Shown here piece after piece: positions 27,465 to 37,075 of a stretch of DNA of 64,000 nt. The first letter of the stretch is position 1; every line of letters begins with the position of its first letter. This stretch comes from Bacillus sp. N1-1 (lineage in GTDB: Bacteria > Bacillota > Bacilli > Bacillales > Guptibacillaceae). The stretch is taken from positions 2,976,001-3,040,000 of the forward strand of contig NZ_CP046564.1 in NCBI RefSeq assembly GCF_009818105.1, written 5' to 3'. A model generated the notes under the pieces. That model was not told the DNA's origin. It saw only the letters and a program-made list of their open reading frames with translations, and made no database searches. A program made the position numbers and the translations under genes.

Positions 27465-28463
27465 TTATTCCAAGCTTTCCACTACTTCTTGATATGTTTC
27501 TAGCGCATCCAATAAATGCTGCTGAGCAATCCATAACGAGGATACTGTTTTTTCTGATGAATAGGTTTCAATCTCTTTTGAGGCAGCTTTTAAGTTTTCT
27601 GCCAAAGCTTCCCCCTCGCCCTCATTCCATCCCTCTAATTCATTACCTTTTTCATTCCAGGTTTGAATCGCTTGCTTTACATCAGTTACTTCACTACTTG
27701 ATACTTCTCCATCTGATAAAGCAACTAGATCAAGCTTTGTTAGCTGTTCAATTATTTCCCTACCCTCTTGCAAATGACTCTCCATTTCCGCACCCGCCAC
27801 TACGCTAGTTCCATCAATCGTCCATAATTTCTTATAAACATCCTGTCCATTGTTTTCAAAATAAGCGGCAAGGGCATCCTGGCCTTCAGCAGAAGCTGAG
27901 ACACCAATAAGCAAGAAGTATTTTTCACCTTTAAAAATCGTCGCTGGTAGACCTTGATCTTTTAGCTTTTCTTGAAATTCACTGGCGGACTCTTCTGTTT
28001 CATACGCACCCGACTGGACAACGTGAAGATCAAAAGATAAATCCGTCTGACTAGCTGTCACTGGTGCCGCTTCATTTGGCTTATTAGAGGGCGTCGCTAC
28101 ACTTTCTCCACCGAACACCATAAGTAAACCGAATCCAAATAAAACGCCAAGAGCGATCGCAAAGACCGCTGAAGCCACCACCTTTTTATGCAAGGTAATG
28201 ACATTCTTACTTGGTACGAGATTTTTTTTCTTTTTACGCCCAACTGGTAACCTTGGGTTCTTCTTTGACTGATCAAAAAAAGAGGAGGCTTTTTTTTGAC
28301 TATGCCGCTTCTTTAACTCTACGATCTTTTTAGAATCACGACGCTCCGGTAAAATCCATTCAAATTCCTTTTCCTCAGCCGCTGCGCTTTCTTTATGTGT
28401 TTCTGGAGTCTTATGGACTTCATCATCTAGTCGAATTGAAATCGTCCGTCTCTCCTTATCCAT
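27465..28463 (-). CDS. spoIIB: Stage II sporulation protein B (SpoIIB), SPOR-domain membrane protein
   Basis: SpoIIB localises to the polar septum and helps SpoIIDMP dissolve septal peptidoglycan and start engulfment. From the ATG at 28463 (AGGAGGATGAGA upstream) it has 332 residues: a basic cytoplasmic N-terminus (LKKRHSQKKASS, RKKKKN), one membrane segment (about 95-118, VVASAVFAIALGVLFGFGLLMVFG) and a SPOR domain (about 145-210, FDLHVVQSGAYETEESASEFQEKL) that binds denuded glycan strands, then a helical tail. Identity relies on domain order and the comC-spoIIB-maf position known from B. subtilis. Confidence 0.88.
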   Translation of the reverse strand: MDKERRTISIRLDDEVHKTPETHKESAAAEEKEFEWILPERRDSKKIVELKKRHSQKKASSFFDQSKKNPRLPVGRKKKKNLVPSKNVITLHKKVVASAVFAIALGVLFGFGLLMVFGGESVATPSNKPNEAAPVTASQTDLSFDLHVVQSGAYETEESASEFQEKLKDQGLPATIFKGEKYFLLIGVSASAEGQDALAAYFENNGQDVYKKLWTIDGTSVVAGAEMESHLQEGREIIEQLTKLDLVALSDGEVSSSEVTDVKQAIQTWNEKGNELEGWNEGEGEALAENLKAASKEIETYSSEKTVSSLWIAQQHLLDALETYQEVVESLE

Positions 28464-28558
28464 TCTCATCCTCCTCAAGTACCGGCTTGTACTACAGTCT
28501 ATGAAATCTCGCGAAATACTAGAACTGAAAATACTAGAGTTGAGCAGGATGACAACAC

Positions 28559-28590
28559 AAAAAACCCCTCATTCATGAGCGAGGGGTTTA
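28559..28590 (-). terminator. Intrinsic terminator of comC
   Basis: ACCCCTC and GAGGGGT (extended by AA/TT) pair around CATTCATGAGC-type loop sequence and are followed by TTTTTTGTG on the minus strand. Confidence 0.85.
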
Positions 28591-28652
28591 AAGGTAACCT
28601 AACTTATTTTAGTTCGAGACAGTACAAGCTAAAGAGCCTGCTATTCATTTCT

Positions 28653-29408
28653 TCATATAAGAAAATCAAAATACCATTGTAAGAGTTGTTCACCATAAAA
28701 ATACGTTATTAGTGCTGCCAAAGCCACAGAAGGACCAAACGGAATATGCTGCTTCCTTTTTACTTTTCCAATTAATAACCCTGTGATCCCAATAATCGTT
28801 CCAAATAAAGTAGAAAAGAAAAAGACGAGAATTAATTCTTGATAACCAAAAACAACCCCTAGCACCGCAAACAATTTAATGTCACCGCCACCCATTCCAC
28901 CATGACTAATCACAGCGATTAATAGGAGCAATAAAAAGCCTCCTACCGCTCCTATCAAAGGGCTATACCATGGATCCATCGGAACAACAATTCGACCCAA
29001 ACCAAAATAAGCTGCAAAAAACAACAGAATGCGATTAGGAATCAACATATATGTGATATCTGAAACAAAAATAATAACGAGAAGCGAAATCAATCCATAG
29101 GAAATCATCAATTCTTTTGACCACCCTACCAAAATAGGTGCGGTTGTAAAAAGTAGCGCTGTAACGATTTCGACACATGCGTAAATAGGTGAAATACTTG
29201 TAGAACATCCCCTACATTTTCCTCGCTGAAATAAATAAGAAAAAACAGGAACAAGCTCATATGGTGAAAGCTCACGTTCACATGTTGGACAAGATGAGCG
29301 AGGGGCGACAATCGATCGTTTGATCGGCACACGAAGACCAACAACATTAAAAAAGGAACCAAGCGCAAGGCCAATTAGAAATAAATAACTATGTAACAAA
29401 ACCCCCAT
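28653..29408 (-). CDS. comC: Competence type IV prepilin peptidase ComC
   Basis: ComC cleaves and methylates the pseudopilins of the DNA-uptake pilus. The product has about 251 residues and eight membrane segments. A zinc-ribbon-like pair CPTC and CRGC sits in the first cytoplasmic loop. The catalytic aspartates lie in FVSDITYMLIPNR and GGGDIKL. I prefer the ATG at 29408, whose AAGG lies nine bases upstream, over the ATG at 29417. It stands upstream of spoIIB as in B. subtilis. A single peptidase in the window, it probably serves all competence pilins. Confidence 0.94.
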   Translation of the reverse strand: MGVLLHSYLFLIGLALGSFFNVVGLRVPIKRSIVAPRSSCPTCERELSPYELVPVFSYLFQRGKCRGCSTSISPIYACVEIVTALLFTTAPILVGWSKELMISYGLISLLVIIFVSDITYMLIPNRILLFFAAYFGLGRIVVPMDPWYSPLIGAVGGFLLLLLIAVISHGGMGGGDIKLFAVLGVVFGYQELILVFFFSTLFGTIIGITGLLIGKVKRKQHIPFGPSVALAALITYFYGEQLLQWYFDFLI

Positions 29409-29560
29409 ATCTTTCATCCTTCTTCATATTATTGTTTAAAAAGTAATGATAGATTTAGACCCAATCCACTAACCTGAGACGAACAACCTTTTTCGATATT
29501 AAAACAGACGAACCTGTCATTAAAATCATTGCTGCGCAAGCACCTTTTGTATAACCCGAA

Positions 29561-29602
29561 ACAAAAAACCCTATCCTCCGCCTTGTGAAGGATGGGGATT
29601 TT
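29561..29602 (-). terminator. Intrinsic terminator of the GGDEF gene
   Basis: CCCCATCCT pairs with AGGATAGGG (one mismatch) and is followed by TTTTTTG on the minus strand, directly after the coding end. Confidence 0.8.
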
Positions 29603-29603
29603 C

Positions 29604-31313
29604 TTATCCAACATAGCTTGCAACGCGGTTTCTACCCCGCTGTTTTGCACCAGTATACATGGCTCGATCGGCATTTCGTATCAAGGTTTGTGCATCTTCT
29701 CCCTGATCAGGCGCTGTTGCAACACCGATACTTGCCGTCACGTAAATAACCTGACGATCGCCGTTATCCAAATCATTAAAGATCTCAAATGGTCGATCCG
29801 CTATGGCACATCGTAAGTCTTCTGCAACTTGTAAACTCTCATTATGAAAATGATTTTCTAGCAATACCACGAACTCTTCACCGCCAAATCGAGCGACGGT
29901 ACCCTTATTTCCAATTTCTTCTTCAAGTCGATTGGCTACTCCACAAAGCACGTCATTTCCGCTATGGTGCCCAAATGTATCATTTACTTTTTTGAAATGA
30001 TCCAGGTCGAGCAATATAATTGAAAATGGAGAAGGGTTTTCATCAAAACAGTTATATTTCTCGTCTAATACCTCGTTAAAGAAGCGAAAATTGTACAAAT
30101 TCGTTAAAGGACAGCGCTCACTTCGCCTTTTGGTCTCTTCATAATGCCTTGCATTATCAACAGCTACAGCTAAATAATTGGCTAAAATTTGCAGCACGAG
30201 TATATGGTGTTTTTCATATGACCGAACGCGATCTGATGCTAGTGTGATAATGCCGACGACCTTTTTATTTCGTTTCATAGGTACCGAAATAACAGCATTC
30301 GCTGTTTGGGGGAGAATTCCCTGGGTGAGATTTTTCCACTGTGCACGCTTCGTGTATAAGCGGCTACGTCCACTACGCCAGACTCTTCTGCTAATCCCTT
30401 CTTCAAAAGAATGATCTTTTCTGCTAGCTTGAATGCCTCTTTCCTTCTCAAAACTTTTAATAATCCTTAAATTTTCTACCTGTTCTGCATCCATAATGTA
30501 AGCAAAATCAACCACAAACATATCCTTAACCTCATTTAAAAATAAGTGAAGAATTTCGTCTATATCGAGAGACTGAGTAATTTGCTGACCGATTTCACTC
30601 GTTTGTTGAAGTAGATCATTAACTTTTCGACTTGAGTAATACAACCTGAGCATAAGAGATGCCAACACAAATGGGACTCCAACAAAGAAAATCGCAATTG
30701 TTCCTAGATAGGTATGTAACATATAGAGAAGAAATCCAACCGGCAGTGTTACTCCTGTAGTAATGGCTTCCCAAAGCATATCTTTATCAAAAAACTTTGT
30801 ATTAATTTCTTTATAAATATAAATACGTAAAAAATGAAGGAGAATTTGATTAACAATGATTAACGAAAGAATATAGCCGATAGAGGGAACAAGCTGTGTA
30901 ATCGCATTTCCAGAGAATTCACCTGTGGACCCTCCAAGTAAATAAAAAAGTCCACCTGATAACAGGGAAACGATCATAAACATGAGCATATTAACTGGAT
31001 AGCGATGACTATCTTTCTTTGTAACTCGCAAATTCAAAAGAAAGACAAGAATCGCTAACTGAGTTAAAATCGTTTCTACGAATAAGCCATATCTGAGAAA
31101 TACAGCTAGTGAAATCCCCTGGATAAAAAAAAGGTCTGTTCCTTTTACGTTTATTGGCATCATTGCAACGACGGCAAGAAGCACAAATAGCGCAAGAACA
31201 TCGGCCTTGTTTCCAGTAAAATCAGGGGGAAATAAATAGAACGTTGCAAAAATGAGTAGTGGCCAACACAATAGCCATACAATCCAAACTTTACGTTTCA
31301 TTATTGCAGTCAA
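29604..31313 (-). CDS. Membrane sensor diguanylate cyclase (GAF-GGDEF)
   Basis: The 569-residue product has a hydrophobic N-terminal half with six to eight membrane segments (about 1-220, a MASE-like sensor), a GAF domain (about 240-395, SLDIDEILHLFLNEVKDMFVVDFAYIMD ... VLQILANYLAVAVDNARHYEE) and a GGDEF domain. The active site is RFGGEEF (GGEEF at 477-481), a functional variant, so synthesis of cyclic di-GMP is likely. The RxxD inhibitory site expected just before it is absent (GNKGTVARF). The start is TTG at 31313 with GGAGGGGG six bases upstream. It separates comC from folC, which are adjacent in B. subtilis. Confidence 0.9.
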   Translation of the reverse strand: MTAIMKRKVWIVWLLCWPLLIFATFYLFPPDFTGNKADVLALFVLLAVVAMMPINVKGTDLFFIQGISLAVFLRYGLFVETILTQLAILVFLLNLRVTKKDSHRYPVNMLMFMIVSLLSGGLFYLLGGSTGEFSGNAITQLVPSIGYILSLIIVNQILLHFLRIYIYKEINTKFFDKDMLWEAITTGVTLPVGFLLYMLHTYLGTIAIFFVGVPFVLASLMLRLYYSSRKVNDLLQQTSEIGQQITQSLDIDEILHLFLNEVKDMFVVDFAYIMDAEQVENLRIIKSFEKERGIQASRKDHSFEEGISRRVWRSGRSRLYTKRAQWKNLTQGILPQTANAVISVPMKRNKKVVGIITLASDRVRSYEKHHILVLQILANYLAVAVDNARHYEETKRRSERCPLTNLYNFRFFNEVLDEKYNCFDENPSPFSIILLDLDHFKKVNDTFGHHSGNDVLCGVANRLEEEIGNKGTVARFGGEEFVVLLENHFHNESLQVAEDLRCAIADRPFEIFNDLDNGDRQVIYVTASIGVATAPDQGEDAQTLIRNADRAMYTGAKQRGRNRVASYVG

Positions 31314-31425
31314 TTGTTTCCCCCTCCATCTTCTGTGGTAAAGAAGAATATTTTTCCATTCTAATGTGATTATGTTTCATTTTAGCAAAAAGTAGCGAAA
31401 AAGTCCTATTTTTTTGCATTAAATT

Positions 31426-32721
31426 CTAATTTTTTAGAAAATGGCGTACTTCTGATACAAAATAGAGAGAGCCCGTAATTAGAACTAGCTCATTTTCACT
31501 TACTTGCTCAGTTGTTGTTTGAATTGCTTTTTTCCAGTTTTCTTCATACGTCTTGGCCGAAAAACTTGCACGTTGAAATAAACTCTCAGCTGAAATAGCT
31601 CTTGGAAAATCAAAGGTGGTAAACGTCATCGTTCGAATAAGCGGATAGAGTGGCTTTAACATTGACTCAATATCTTTATCTCCTAGTGCGCTAAAAATGA
31701 CGTGAATATCCTTATCTGGATAGTGCTGCTCCAAAGTTCTCGCAAGACTTTCGACCCCTTCTGGATTATGTGCACCGTCTACAATGATAGTGGGGTTGGA
31801 ACGAATCTTCTCAAATCGTCCTGGCCACGCTGCTCTTTTAAGTCCGCGCTGAACCATGTCATGTTCGATATGTAGACCATAAAAGACGCGCAAGTATTCG
31901 AGTCCCATTAGTGCTGCAGCTGCATTTTTCACCTGATGCTCACCCTTCATTTGAATGTGTAGATCAGCTAGTTTCCGATAAGGAGATTGAAATGAGAAAT
32001 GTTCACCTTCATCATCACTTCTCTTGTCGCCAATCGAAAACTCTTCATTCAAACGATAAATTTTCGTCTTTTTCACTTTAGTTGTTTCATGGAAGAGTGT
32101 GAGAACTTCTTCTTTTTCTGCAGTCGTAACAAGAGGTACACCTGACTTAATGATTCCCGCTTTTTCATACGCAATTTGCTTTAGGTCACTACCAAGGATA
32201 TGGGTATGATCATACCCTACATTCGTAATGACACTAATAAGCGGATGAATGATGTTGGTTGAATCGAGTCGCCCCCCTAGCCCAACTTCCATTAAAACAA
32301 GATCTGGATAGGCTTTAGTTCCAAAGTACAAAAGCGCGATTACCGTAATAACTTCAAACTCGGTTGGTGAACCAAGGGGGGAAGCTGTAGCCATTTCAAC
32401 AAGCGGCTGAACGCGATTGCATAGCATAACTAAATCCTCTTCTTTAATAGGTTGTCCGTTAACCGCTATTCGTTCACTAAATGATTCGATATAAGGAGAA
32501 GTAAACGTCCCTACTTCATATCCAGCCTCCTCTAGCACTGTACGTAAGTAAGTAACTGTCGAACCTTTTCCGTTAGTCCCACCAACATGCACGGTTTTTA
32601 ACCGTCTTTCTGGATGGTCAAGCTGTTCAAGCATCCAATCCATCCGCTCTAAACCAGGTTTAATGCCGTGATTTAACAAGCTATGAATCCAACTTACCGC
32701 TTCATCATAAGATTGAAACAT
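31426..32721 (-). CDS. folC: Folylpolyglutamate/dihydrofolate synthase FolC
   Basis: FolC adds glutamate to dihydropteroate and extends the polyglutamate tail of folates. The 431-residue Mur-ligase-like product has the P-loop VGGTNGKGSTVTYL near residues 47-60, TSPYIESFSERI, MEVGLGGRLDSTNI and the C-terminal VDGAHNPEGV. AAGGAGGAG precedes the ATG. It follows valS; a terminator at 32735-32768 lies between them. The order valS-folC is the normal Bacillus arrangement. Confidence 0.97.
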   Translation of the reverse strand: MFQSYDEAVSWIHSLLNHGIKPGLERMDWMLEQLDHPERRLKTVHVGGTNGKGSTVTYLRTVLEEAGYEVGTFTSPYIESFSERIAVNGQPIKEEDLVMLCNRVQPLVEMATASPLGSPTEFEVITVIALLYFGTKAYPDLVLMEVGLGGRLDSTNIIHPLISVITNVGYDHTHILGSDLKQIAYEKAGIIKSGVPLVTTAEKEEVLTLFHETTKVKKTKIYRLNEEFSIGDKRSDDEGEHFSFQSPYRKLADLHIQMKGEHQVKNAAAALMGLEYLRVFYGLHIEHDMVQRGLKRAAWPGRFEKIRSNPTIIVDGAHNPEGVESLARTLEQHYPDKDIHVIFSALGDKDIESMLKPLYPLIRTMTFTTFDFPRAISAESLFQRASFSAKTYEENWKKAIQTTTEQVSENELVLITGSLYFVSEVRHFLKN

Positions 32722-32734
32722 TTCCTCTCCTCCT

Positions 32735-32768
32735 TAAAAGAAGACGAACCTCCAAAAGAGATTCGTCA
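32735..32768 (-). terminator. Terminator between valS and folC
   Basis: GACGAATCTC and GAGGTTCGTC pair around a TTTTG loop (one wobble position) and are followed by TTCTTTT. The folC ribosome binding site begins right after it, so it may act as a partial terminator within the operon. Confidence 0.7.
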
Positions 32769-32773
32769 TTTCC

Positions 32774-35416
32774 TTATTTTTTTAGTTCGTTAATACGAGC
32801 TTCAACGTTGCTTCTTCTTTCGAGATAGTCTTTTTCTTTCGCTCGTTCTTCTTCAACAACTTTCTCGGGAGCCTTACTAATAAAACGTTCATTTGAAAGC
32901 TTTTTCTGAACACGATCTACTTCAGAATCGAGCTTCTTCATTTCGCCTTTTAGACGCTCTATTTCTTCATCAATGTTAATTAAGCCTTCAAGCGGAAGAA
33001 ATAGCTCTGCTCCAGATACGACTGCCGTCATTGATTTTTCAGGAGCCTGAAGATCCGAAGAAATGGTTAGCGTCTCTGGGTTACAGAACCGCTCAATATA
33101 TTGACTGTTTTGTTCAAGCTGCTTTTGAGCTTCCCCTGACTTCGGTTTAATGCGAAGCTCAATCGGCTTGCTTGGTGCTACATTCATTTCAGCTCGAATG
33201 TTTCGAACCGAACGAATAATCTCAGTTAGTAGCGCCATGTCGGCAGCTGCTTCCGGGAAATGAAGCTCTTCATTCTTCACTGGCCAGCTTGCAACAGTGA
33301 TCGATTCTCCTTGATGAGGAAGGTGTTGCCAGATCTCTTCTGTAAGATACGGCATAAATGGGTGAAGAAGTCGCATCGTTTGATCAAGTACATAAGCGAG
33401 AACAGATCGTGTCGTTTTCTTAGCTGCTTCATCTTCGCCATAAAGCGGAAGCTTCGCCATTTCAATATACCAATCACAGAAATCATCCCAGATAAAGTTA
33501 TAAAGGTAGCGGCCAACTTCACCAAATTCATAGTTATTAATCAGGCGCGTCACTTGTTCGATCGTATCGTTTAAGCGAGTTAGAATCCATTTATCAGCTG
33601 TTGATTTTTCACCTGTTAAGTCGAGTTCTTCATACGTCATGCCATCCATATTCATTAAGGCAAAACGAGAAGCGTTCCAAATCTTATTGGCAAAGTTCCA
33701 AGTTGACTCTACTTTTTCCCAGTAGAAACGCAGATCCTGACCTGGTGATGAACCAGTGGATAAGAAGAAGCGTAAAGAATCAGCACCGTACTTCTCGATA
33801 ACATCCATCGGATCAACACCGTTTCCGAGTGATTTACTCATTTTACGGCCTTCAGAGTCACGTACAAGTCCGTGAATCAATACATCATTAAATGGACGCT
33901 GTTCCGTAAATTCAATGCCCTGGAAGATCATACGCGCTACCCAGAAATAAATGATGTCATACCCTGTTACTAAAACGTTCGTTGGGTAATAACGATTAAA
34001 GTCTGCAGCTTCTTCATCTGGCCAGCCCATTGTAGAAAACGGCCAAAGCGCTGAGCTAAACCACGTATCGAGTACATCTTCATCTTGCTGCCAGTTTTCG
34101 ATATCTGTCGGTGCTTCCAGGCCAACGTGAATCTCACCAGTTTCTTTATGGTGCCATGCAGGAATGCGGTGTCCCCACCAAAGCTGCCTCGAAATACACC
34201 AGTCCCGAATATTCTCAATCCAGTTTAAGTAAGTTTTCTCGAATCGTTCTGGGACAAAGTTAACTTTGTCTTCTGATTTTTGAAGCGCAATTGCCTGCTC
34301 AGCAAGTGGGCCCATTTTAACGAACCACTGAGTGGAAAGATATGGTTCTACTACAGCACCACTTCGTTCAGAGTGCCCTACGGAATGAACGTGCTCTTCA
34401 ATGTTGAAAAGAATCCCTTTTTCCTGCAAATCTTTTACTAGCTTTTTACGACATTCGAAACGATCCATTCCTTGATAGTCGCCTGCATTCTCATTCATTG
34501 AGCCATCTTCATTCATAACAAGGATACGCTCAAGGTTATGACGATTACCAATTTCAAAGTCATTAGGGTCATGGGCTGGCGTGATTTTAACAGCTCCAGA
34601 GCCAAATTCCATATCAACGTAGTCATCTGCCACAATTTCAATCTCACGACCTACTATTGGTAAGATCGCTTTCTTACCAACAAGATGCTTGTAACGCTCA
34701 TCTTTAGGATGAACCGCAATTCCTGAGTCACCAAGCATGGTTTCAGGACGCGTTGTTGCAATTTCGATATGCCCTGAACCATCAGCAAGAGGGTAGCGCA
34801 TATGATAGAAGTGTCCTGTCACTTCCTGATGAATAACTTCAATGTCCGAAAGGGCTGTTTTTGTTTGAGGGTCCCAGTTGATGATATATTCCCCACGATA
34901 AATTAAACCTTTTTGATAAAGCTTTACAAACACTTCGCGAACCGCATCAGAAAGCCCATTATCAAGCGTAAAACGCTCTCTTGAATAGTCTAAAGAAAGA
35001 CCAAGCTTCGCCCACTGACTGCGGATAAAGTCTGCGTATTCTTCTTTCCATTCCCACGACTTCTCAAGAAACTTCTCTCGGCCAAGGTCATAGCGCGAAG
35101 TACCTTCCTCGCGGAGCTTCCCTTCAACTTTTGCCTGTGTCGCAATTCCAGCATGGTCCATTCCTGGAAGCCAGAGAACATCGTACCCTTGCATTCGTTT
35201 CACTCGTGAAAGAATATCTTGAAGCGTTGTATCCCATGCGTGCCCTAAATGAAGTTTTCCTGTAACGTTTGGCGGCGGAATTACAATTGTATAAGGCTCT
35301 TTCTCTTTATCCCCTGTTGCTTCAAAAAACTTACCATCTACCCAGTACGGGTACCATTTTTGTTCGGTTGCCTTCGGATCGTATTTCGTCGGCATCGTTA
35401 GCTCTTTATTCACCAT
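32774..35416 (-). CDS. valS: Valyl-tRNA synthetase
   Basis: The class I synthetase charges tRNA-Val and edits threonine. The product has 880 residues. The HIGH box appears as HLGHAWD (near 50-56), the editing domain has [17 protein letters not shown], and the second signature is [11 protein letters not shown]-terminal coiled-coil tRNA-binding arm is present ([26 protein letters not shown]). The ATG at 35416 has AAGGAAGA upstream; a GTG at 35422 is too close to it. Expression is controlled by the T-box leader at 35504-35763. Confidence 0.98.
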   Translation of the reverse strand: MVNKELTMPTKYDPKATEQKWYPYWVDGKFFEATGDKEKEPYTIVIPPPNVTGKLHLGHAWDTTLQDILSRVKRMQGYDVLWLPGMDHAGIATQAKVEGKLREEGTSRYDLGREKFLEKSWEWKEEYADFIRSQWAKLGLSLDYSRERFTLDNGLSDAVREVFVKLYQKGLIYRGEYIINWDPQTKTALSDIEVIHQEVTGHFYHMRYPLADGSGHIEIATTRPETMLGDSGIAVHPKDERYKHLVGKKAILPIVGREIEIVADDYVDMEFGSGAVKITPAHDPNDFEIGNRHNLERILVMNEDGSMNENAGDYQGMDRFECRKKLVKDLQEKGILFNIEEHVHSVGHSERSGAVVEPYLSTQWFVKMGPLAEQAIALQKSEDKVNFVPERFEKTYLNWIENIRDWCISRQLWWGHRIPAWHHKETGEIHVGLEAPTDIENWQQDEDVLDTWFSSALWPFSTMGWPDEEAADFNRYYPTNVLVTGYDIIYFWVARMIFQGIEFTEQRPFNDVLIHGLVRDSEGRKMSKSLGNGVDPMDVIEKYGADSLRFFLSTGSSPGQDLRFYWEKVESTWNFANKIWNASRFALMNMDGMTYEELDLTGEKSTADKWILTRLNDTIEQVTRLINNYEFGEVGRYLYNFIWDDFCDWYIEMAKLPLYGEDEAAKKTTRSVLAYVLDQTMRLLHPFMPYLTEEIWQHLPHQGESITVASWPVKNEELHFPEAAADMALLTEIIRSVRNIRAEMNVAPSKPIELRIKPKSGEAQKQLEQNSQYIERFCNPETLTISSDLQAPEKSMTAVVSGAELFLPLEGLINIDEEIERLKGEMKKLDSEVDRVQKKLSNERFISKAPEKVVEEERAKEKDYLERRSNVEARINELKK

Positions 35417-35503
35417 TGCCACTCTTCCTTTCCATTCAATAAGTCTTAGGCCGTTTGCATCGGATTTCCCATCCCGTTTTCAACAAAGAGGTGTTTTTAA
35501 ACA

Positions 35504-35547
35504 ACAAAAAAACTTCCTCCATCCTTAGGAAAAGGACGAAAGAAGTT
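35504..35547 (-). terminator. T-box-controlled terminator of valS leader
   Basis: AACTTCTTTCGTCC and GGATGGAGGAAGTT form the stem with a few wobbles, followed by seven T. The left arm directly follows the T-box and is the alternative partner structure of the antiterminator. Confidence 0.85.
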
Positions 35548-35763
35548 TCTTCGCGGTACCACCTTTATTTACAGCTAAATAAACGTTAGCTGTACGCTTC
35601 ATTCGAATAACGGGATTACCGGATTCTCCTACTACTATTTCAGAGAAACAGCTCAAGGGCGACTTCAAATGCTTCAATCCTGAGAAATCTTTCAGCGGAT
35701 GATTTCTCTCTCTGAAGGGTTCACATTCTACTACTCCCTGTCTTTGCCTGTCGACTATTTGTA
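35504..35763 (-). promoter_or_regulatory. T-box riboswitch of valS (valine)
   Basis: The transcript carries the invariant T-box GGTGGTACCGCG (35563-35552), whose NCCA-pairing bases sense the uncharged tRNA end. Upstream lies a stem I region with an AGTA motif and AGAGAGAG loops. A candidate specifier GTC (35663-35661, in GAAGTCGCC) fits valine and is followed by a purine. A terminator is formed at 35504-35547. Uncharged tRNA-Val should stabilise the antiterminator and raise valS expression. The specifier was found by eye. Confidence 0.9.
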
Positions 35764-35769
35764 TAAATA

Positions 35770-35798
35770 AGTTTACCGTGTAGATTCAAGATCGTCAA
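35770..35798 (-). promoter_or_regulatory. Sigma-A promoter of valS
   Basis: TTGACG (35798-35793) and TAAACT (35775-35770) are separated by 17 bases on the minus strand, just upstream of the T-box leader. Confidence 0.65.
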
Positions 35799-35912
35799 GA
35801 TACTAAGCGCCCTTTTTCTTAGCTTAGCCAGTTCTCTCTCTTCTTAATCACCCCATCCGCTTTCGCACATAGACTATTTGTAACGACAGATGAAAACAAA
35901 GGGGAAAACACT

Positions 35913-36113
35913 ATGAAAAAACGTTTTGGGGGAATGAATCGCTACCAGCTCCCGCCAGCTGTTTATAAATTCAGGGATATTTGCGCTCAATTTGTACCGC
36001 CGTTTATTGTATTTCAAACGATTCGAACGATTCTTTTTCCAACTTCAGTCGATGTGCTTATCCTCATTATTCTTGTTGCATTAGAAGTGTGTTTTTATTT
36101 TGAATGGATCTAG
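35913..36113 (+). CDS. Small hydrophobic protein, unknown function
   Basis: The 66-residue product has a basic, Gly/Arg/Tyr-containing N-terminus (MKKRFGGMNRYQLPP) and two likely membrane segments (about 27-45 and 47-63, SVDVLILIILVALEVCFYF). AAAGGGG lies eight bases before the ATG, which supports expression. Small membrane genes are found near ysxE in other Bacillaceae, but I do not recognise a named family. Its TAG stop and the ysxE TAG stop share the palindrome CTAG at 36110-36113. The neighbourhood suggests a sporulation context without proving it. Confidence 0.65.
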   Translation: MKKRFGGMNRYQLPPAVYKFRDICAQFVPPFIVFQTIRTILFPTSVDVLILIILVALEVCFYFEWI

Positions 36114-37075
36114 AATGACTGCAGCACATTATGGATTCCATTCATCACTTCTATTTTTTTCGTAAATAAGCGGACATGCTTAATATGCGGCCAGCTTTGC
36201 CTGTTTTCATTAAAGAGGAGCACACTATTAAAAACAGGCTCTGGAAAATACAAATAGCTTGCAAGAAGCTCTTTCTCTTCTTCAAATAATGAAAATTGCG
36301 TTTCATATCGAGTGATATGCGCTGTTGTAGTAGCAGGGTTAAATTGAAATGGGTGAACAGAGGAACGAATAAAATAGGCCAGATCACGAACAGGCGTATC
36401 GACAACAGACCTTTCAAAATTAATAAAGTACCCCTTTCCACCATTCATGACATAGTGTGAAGGCGAACATTTCCCATGACAAAAAACACTACGATATCGT
36501 TTCGCTTCAACAACCTGTTCATACCAATTTCCCAATCTTGTTTTAGCCAGATCACAGTACTTCATTAACTGATGAAAATGAGTGACAAACGTTAGTTCAA
36601 AGGGTGAGAGGTAGATACGCTTTTCAATTGAGTTAACGTATTTCTCCATTTCAAACTGTCTGCTTTCTCTCATTAAGATCATCTTTTGATACGATTGTTT
36701 GATGACTTCTTCAGAGAATGCTTGATCTCTCGCTGTATATCCATGAAGTTCTGCAAGATTAAGAATTAATTTCTCCTCTTTTTGAGCAGAGTGCCCTTCG
36801 CCACCGTCGACCCATGGAGTTAAATAAGCTACACCTCCACCTGTAAAAACAAAGGAGTCACCGTATTTTGTTCGAACGAGCGGCACAAAACTTTCAAAAT
36901 GAAGCTGTTTAAATCGATCCTCAATGGACAATATACGATCCATCTGTTCTTTACTTAGCTTTGTCTCCTTTAAGGCAAACGTTCCTCGATCCGTTTCAAC
37001 CTTTGTTACTTTCCCCATTCTTACGACACGTTCAGGATATAAATCATATTGAAATAGAACTGCTGGATCACTCAA
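36110..37075 (-). CDS. ysxE: Spore coat kinase-fold protein YsxE, catalytically dead
   Basis: The 321-residue product belongs to the CotS/YsxE family of kinase-fold coat proteins. The N-lobe (VTKVETDRGTFALKET) and the C-lobe end TPVRDLAYFIR are recognisable, but the Brenner motif reads CHGKCSPSHYV (H200, K202 in place of Asp, no Asn) and the metal-binding IDFE reads INFE (N219). Both catalytic aspartates are thus lost, so it is probably a pseudokinase with a structural or adaptor role beside SpoVID. The start is TTG at 37075 with GGGGAGG ten bases upstream, overlapping the previous gene by eight bases. Confidence 0.85.
   Translation of the reverse strand: MSDPAVLFQYDLYPERVVRMGKVTKVETDRGTFALKETKLSKEQMDRILSIEDRFKQLHFESFVPLVRTKYGDSFVFTGGGVAYLTPWVDGGEGHSAQKEEKLILNLAELHGYTARDQAFSEEVIKQSYQKMILMRESRQFEMEKYVNSIEKRIYLSPFELTFVTHFHQLMKYCDLAKTRLGNWYEQVVEAKRYRSVFCHGKCSPSHYVMNGGKGYFINFERSVVDTPVRDLAYFIRSSVHPFQFNPATTTAHITRYETQFSLFEEEKELLASYLYFPEPVFNSVLLFNENRQSWPHIKHVRLFTKKIEVMNGIHNVLQSF

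Noticed and set aside
29429..29674. 81-residue minus-strand frame after the GGDEF gene
   Set aside because: It overlaps the GGDEF 3' end and its terminator in another frame; no ribosome binding site or homology.
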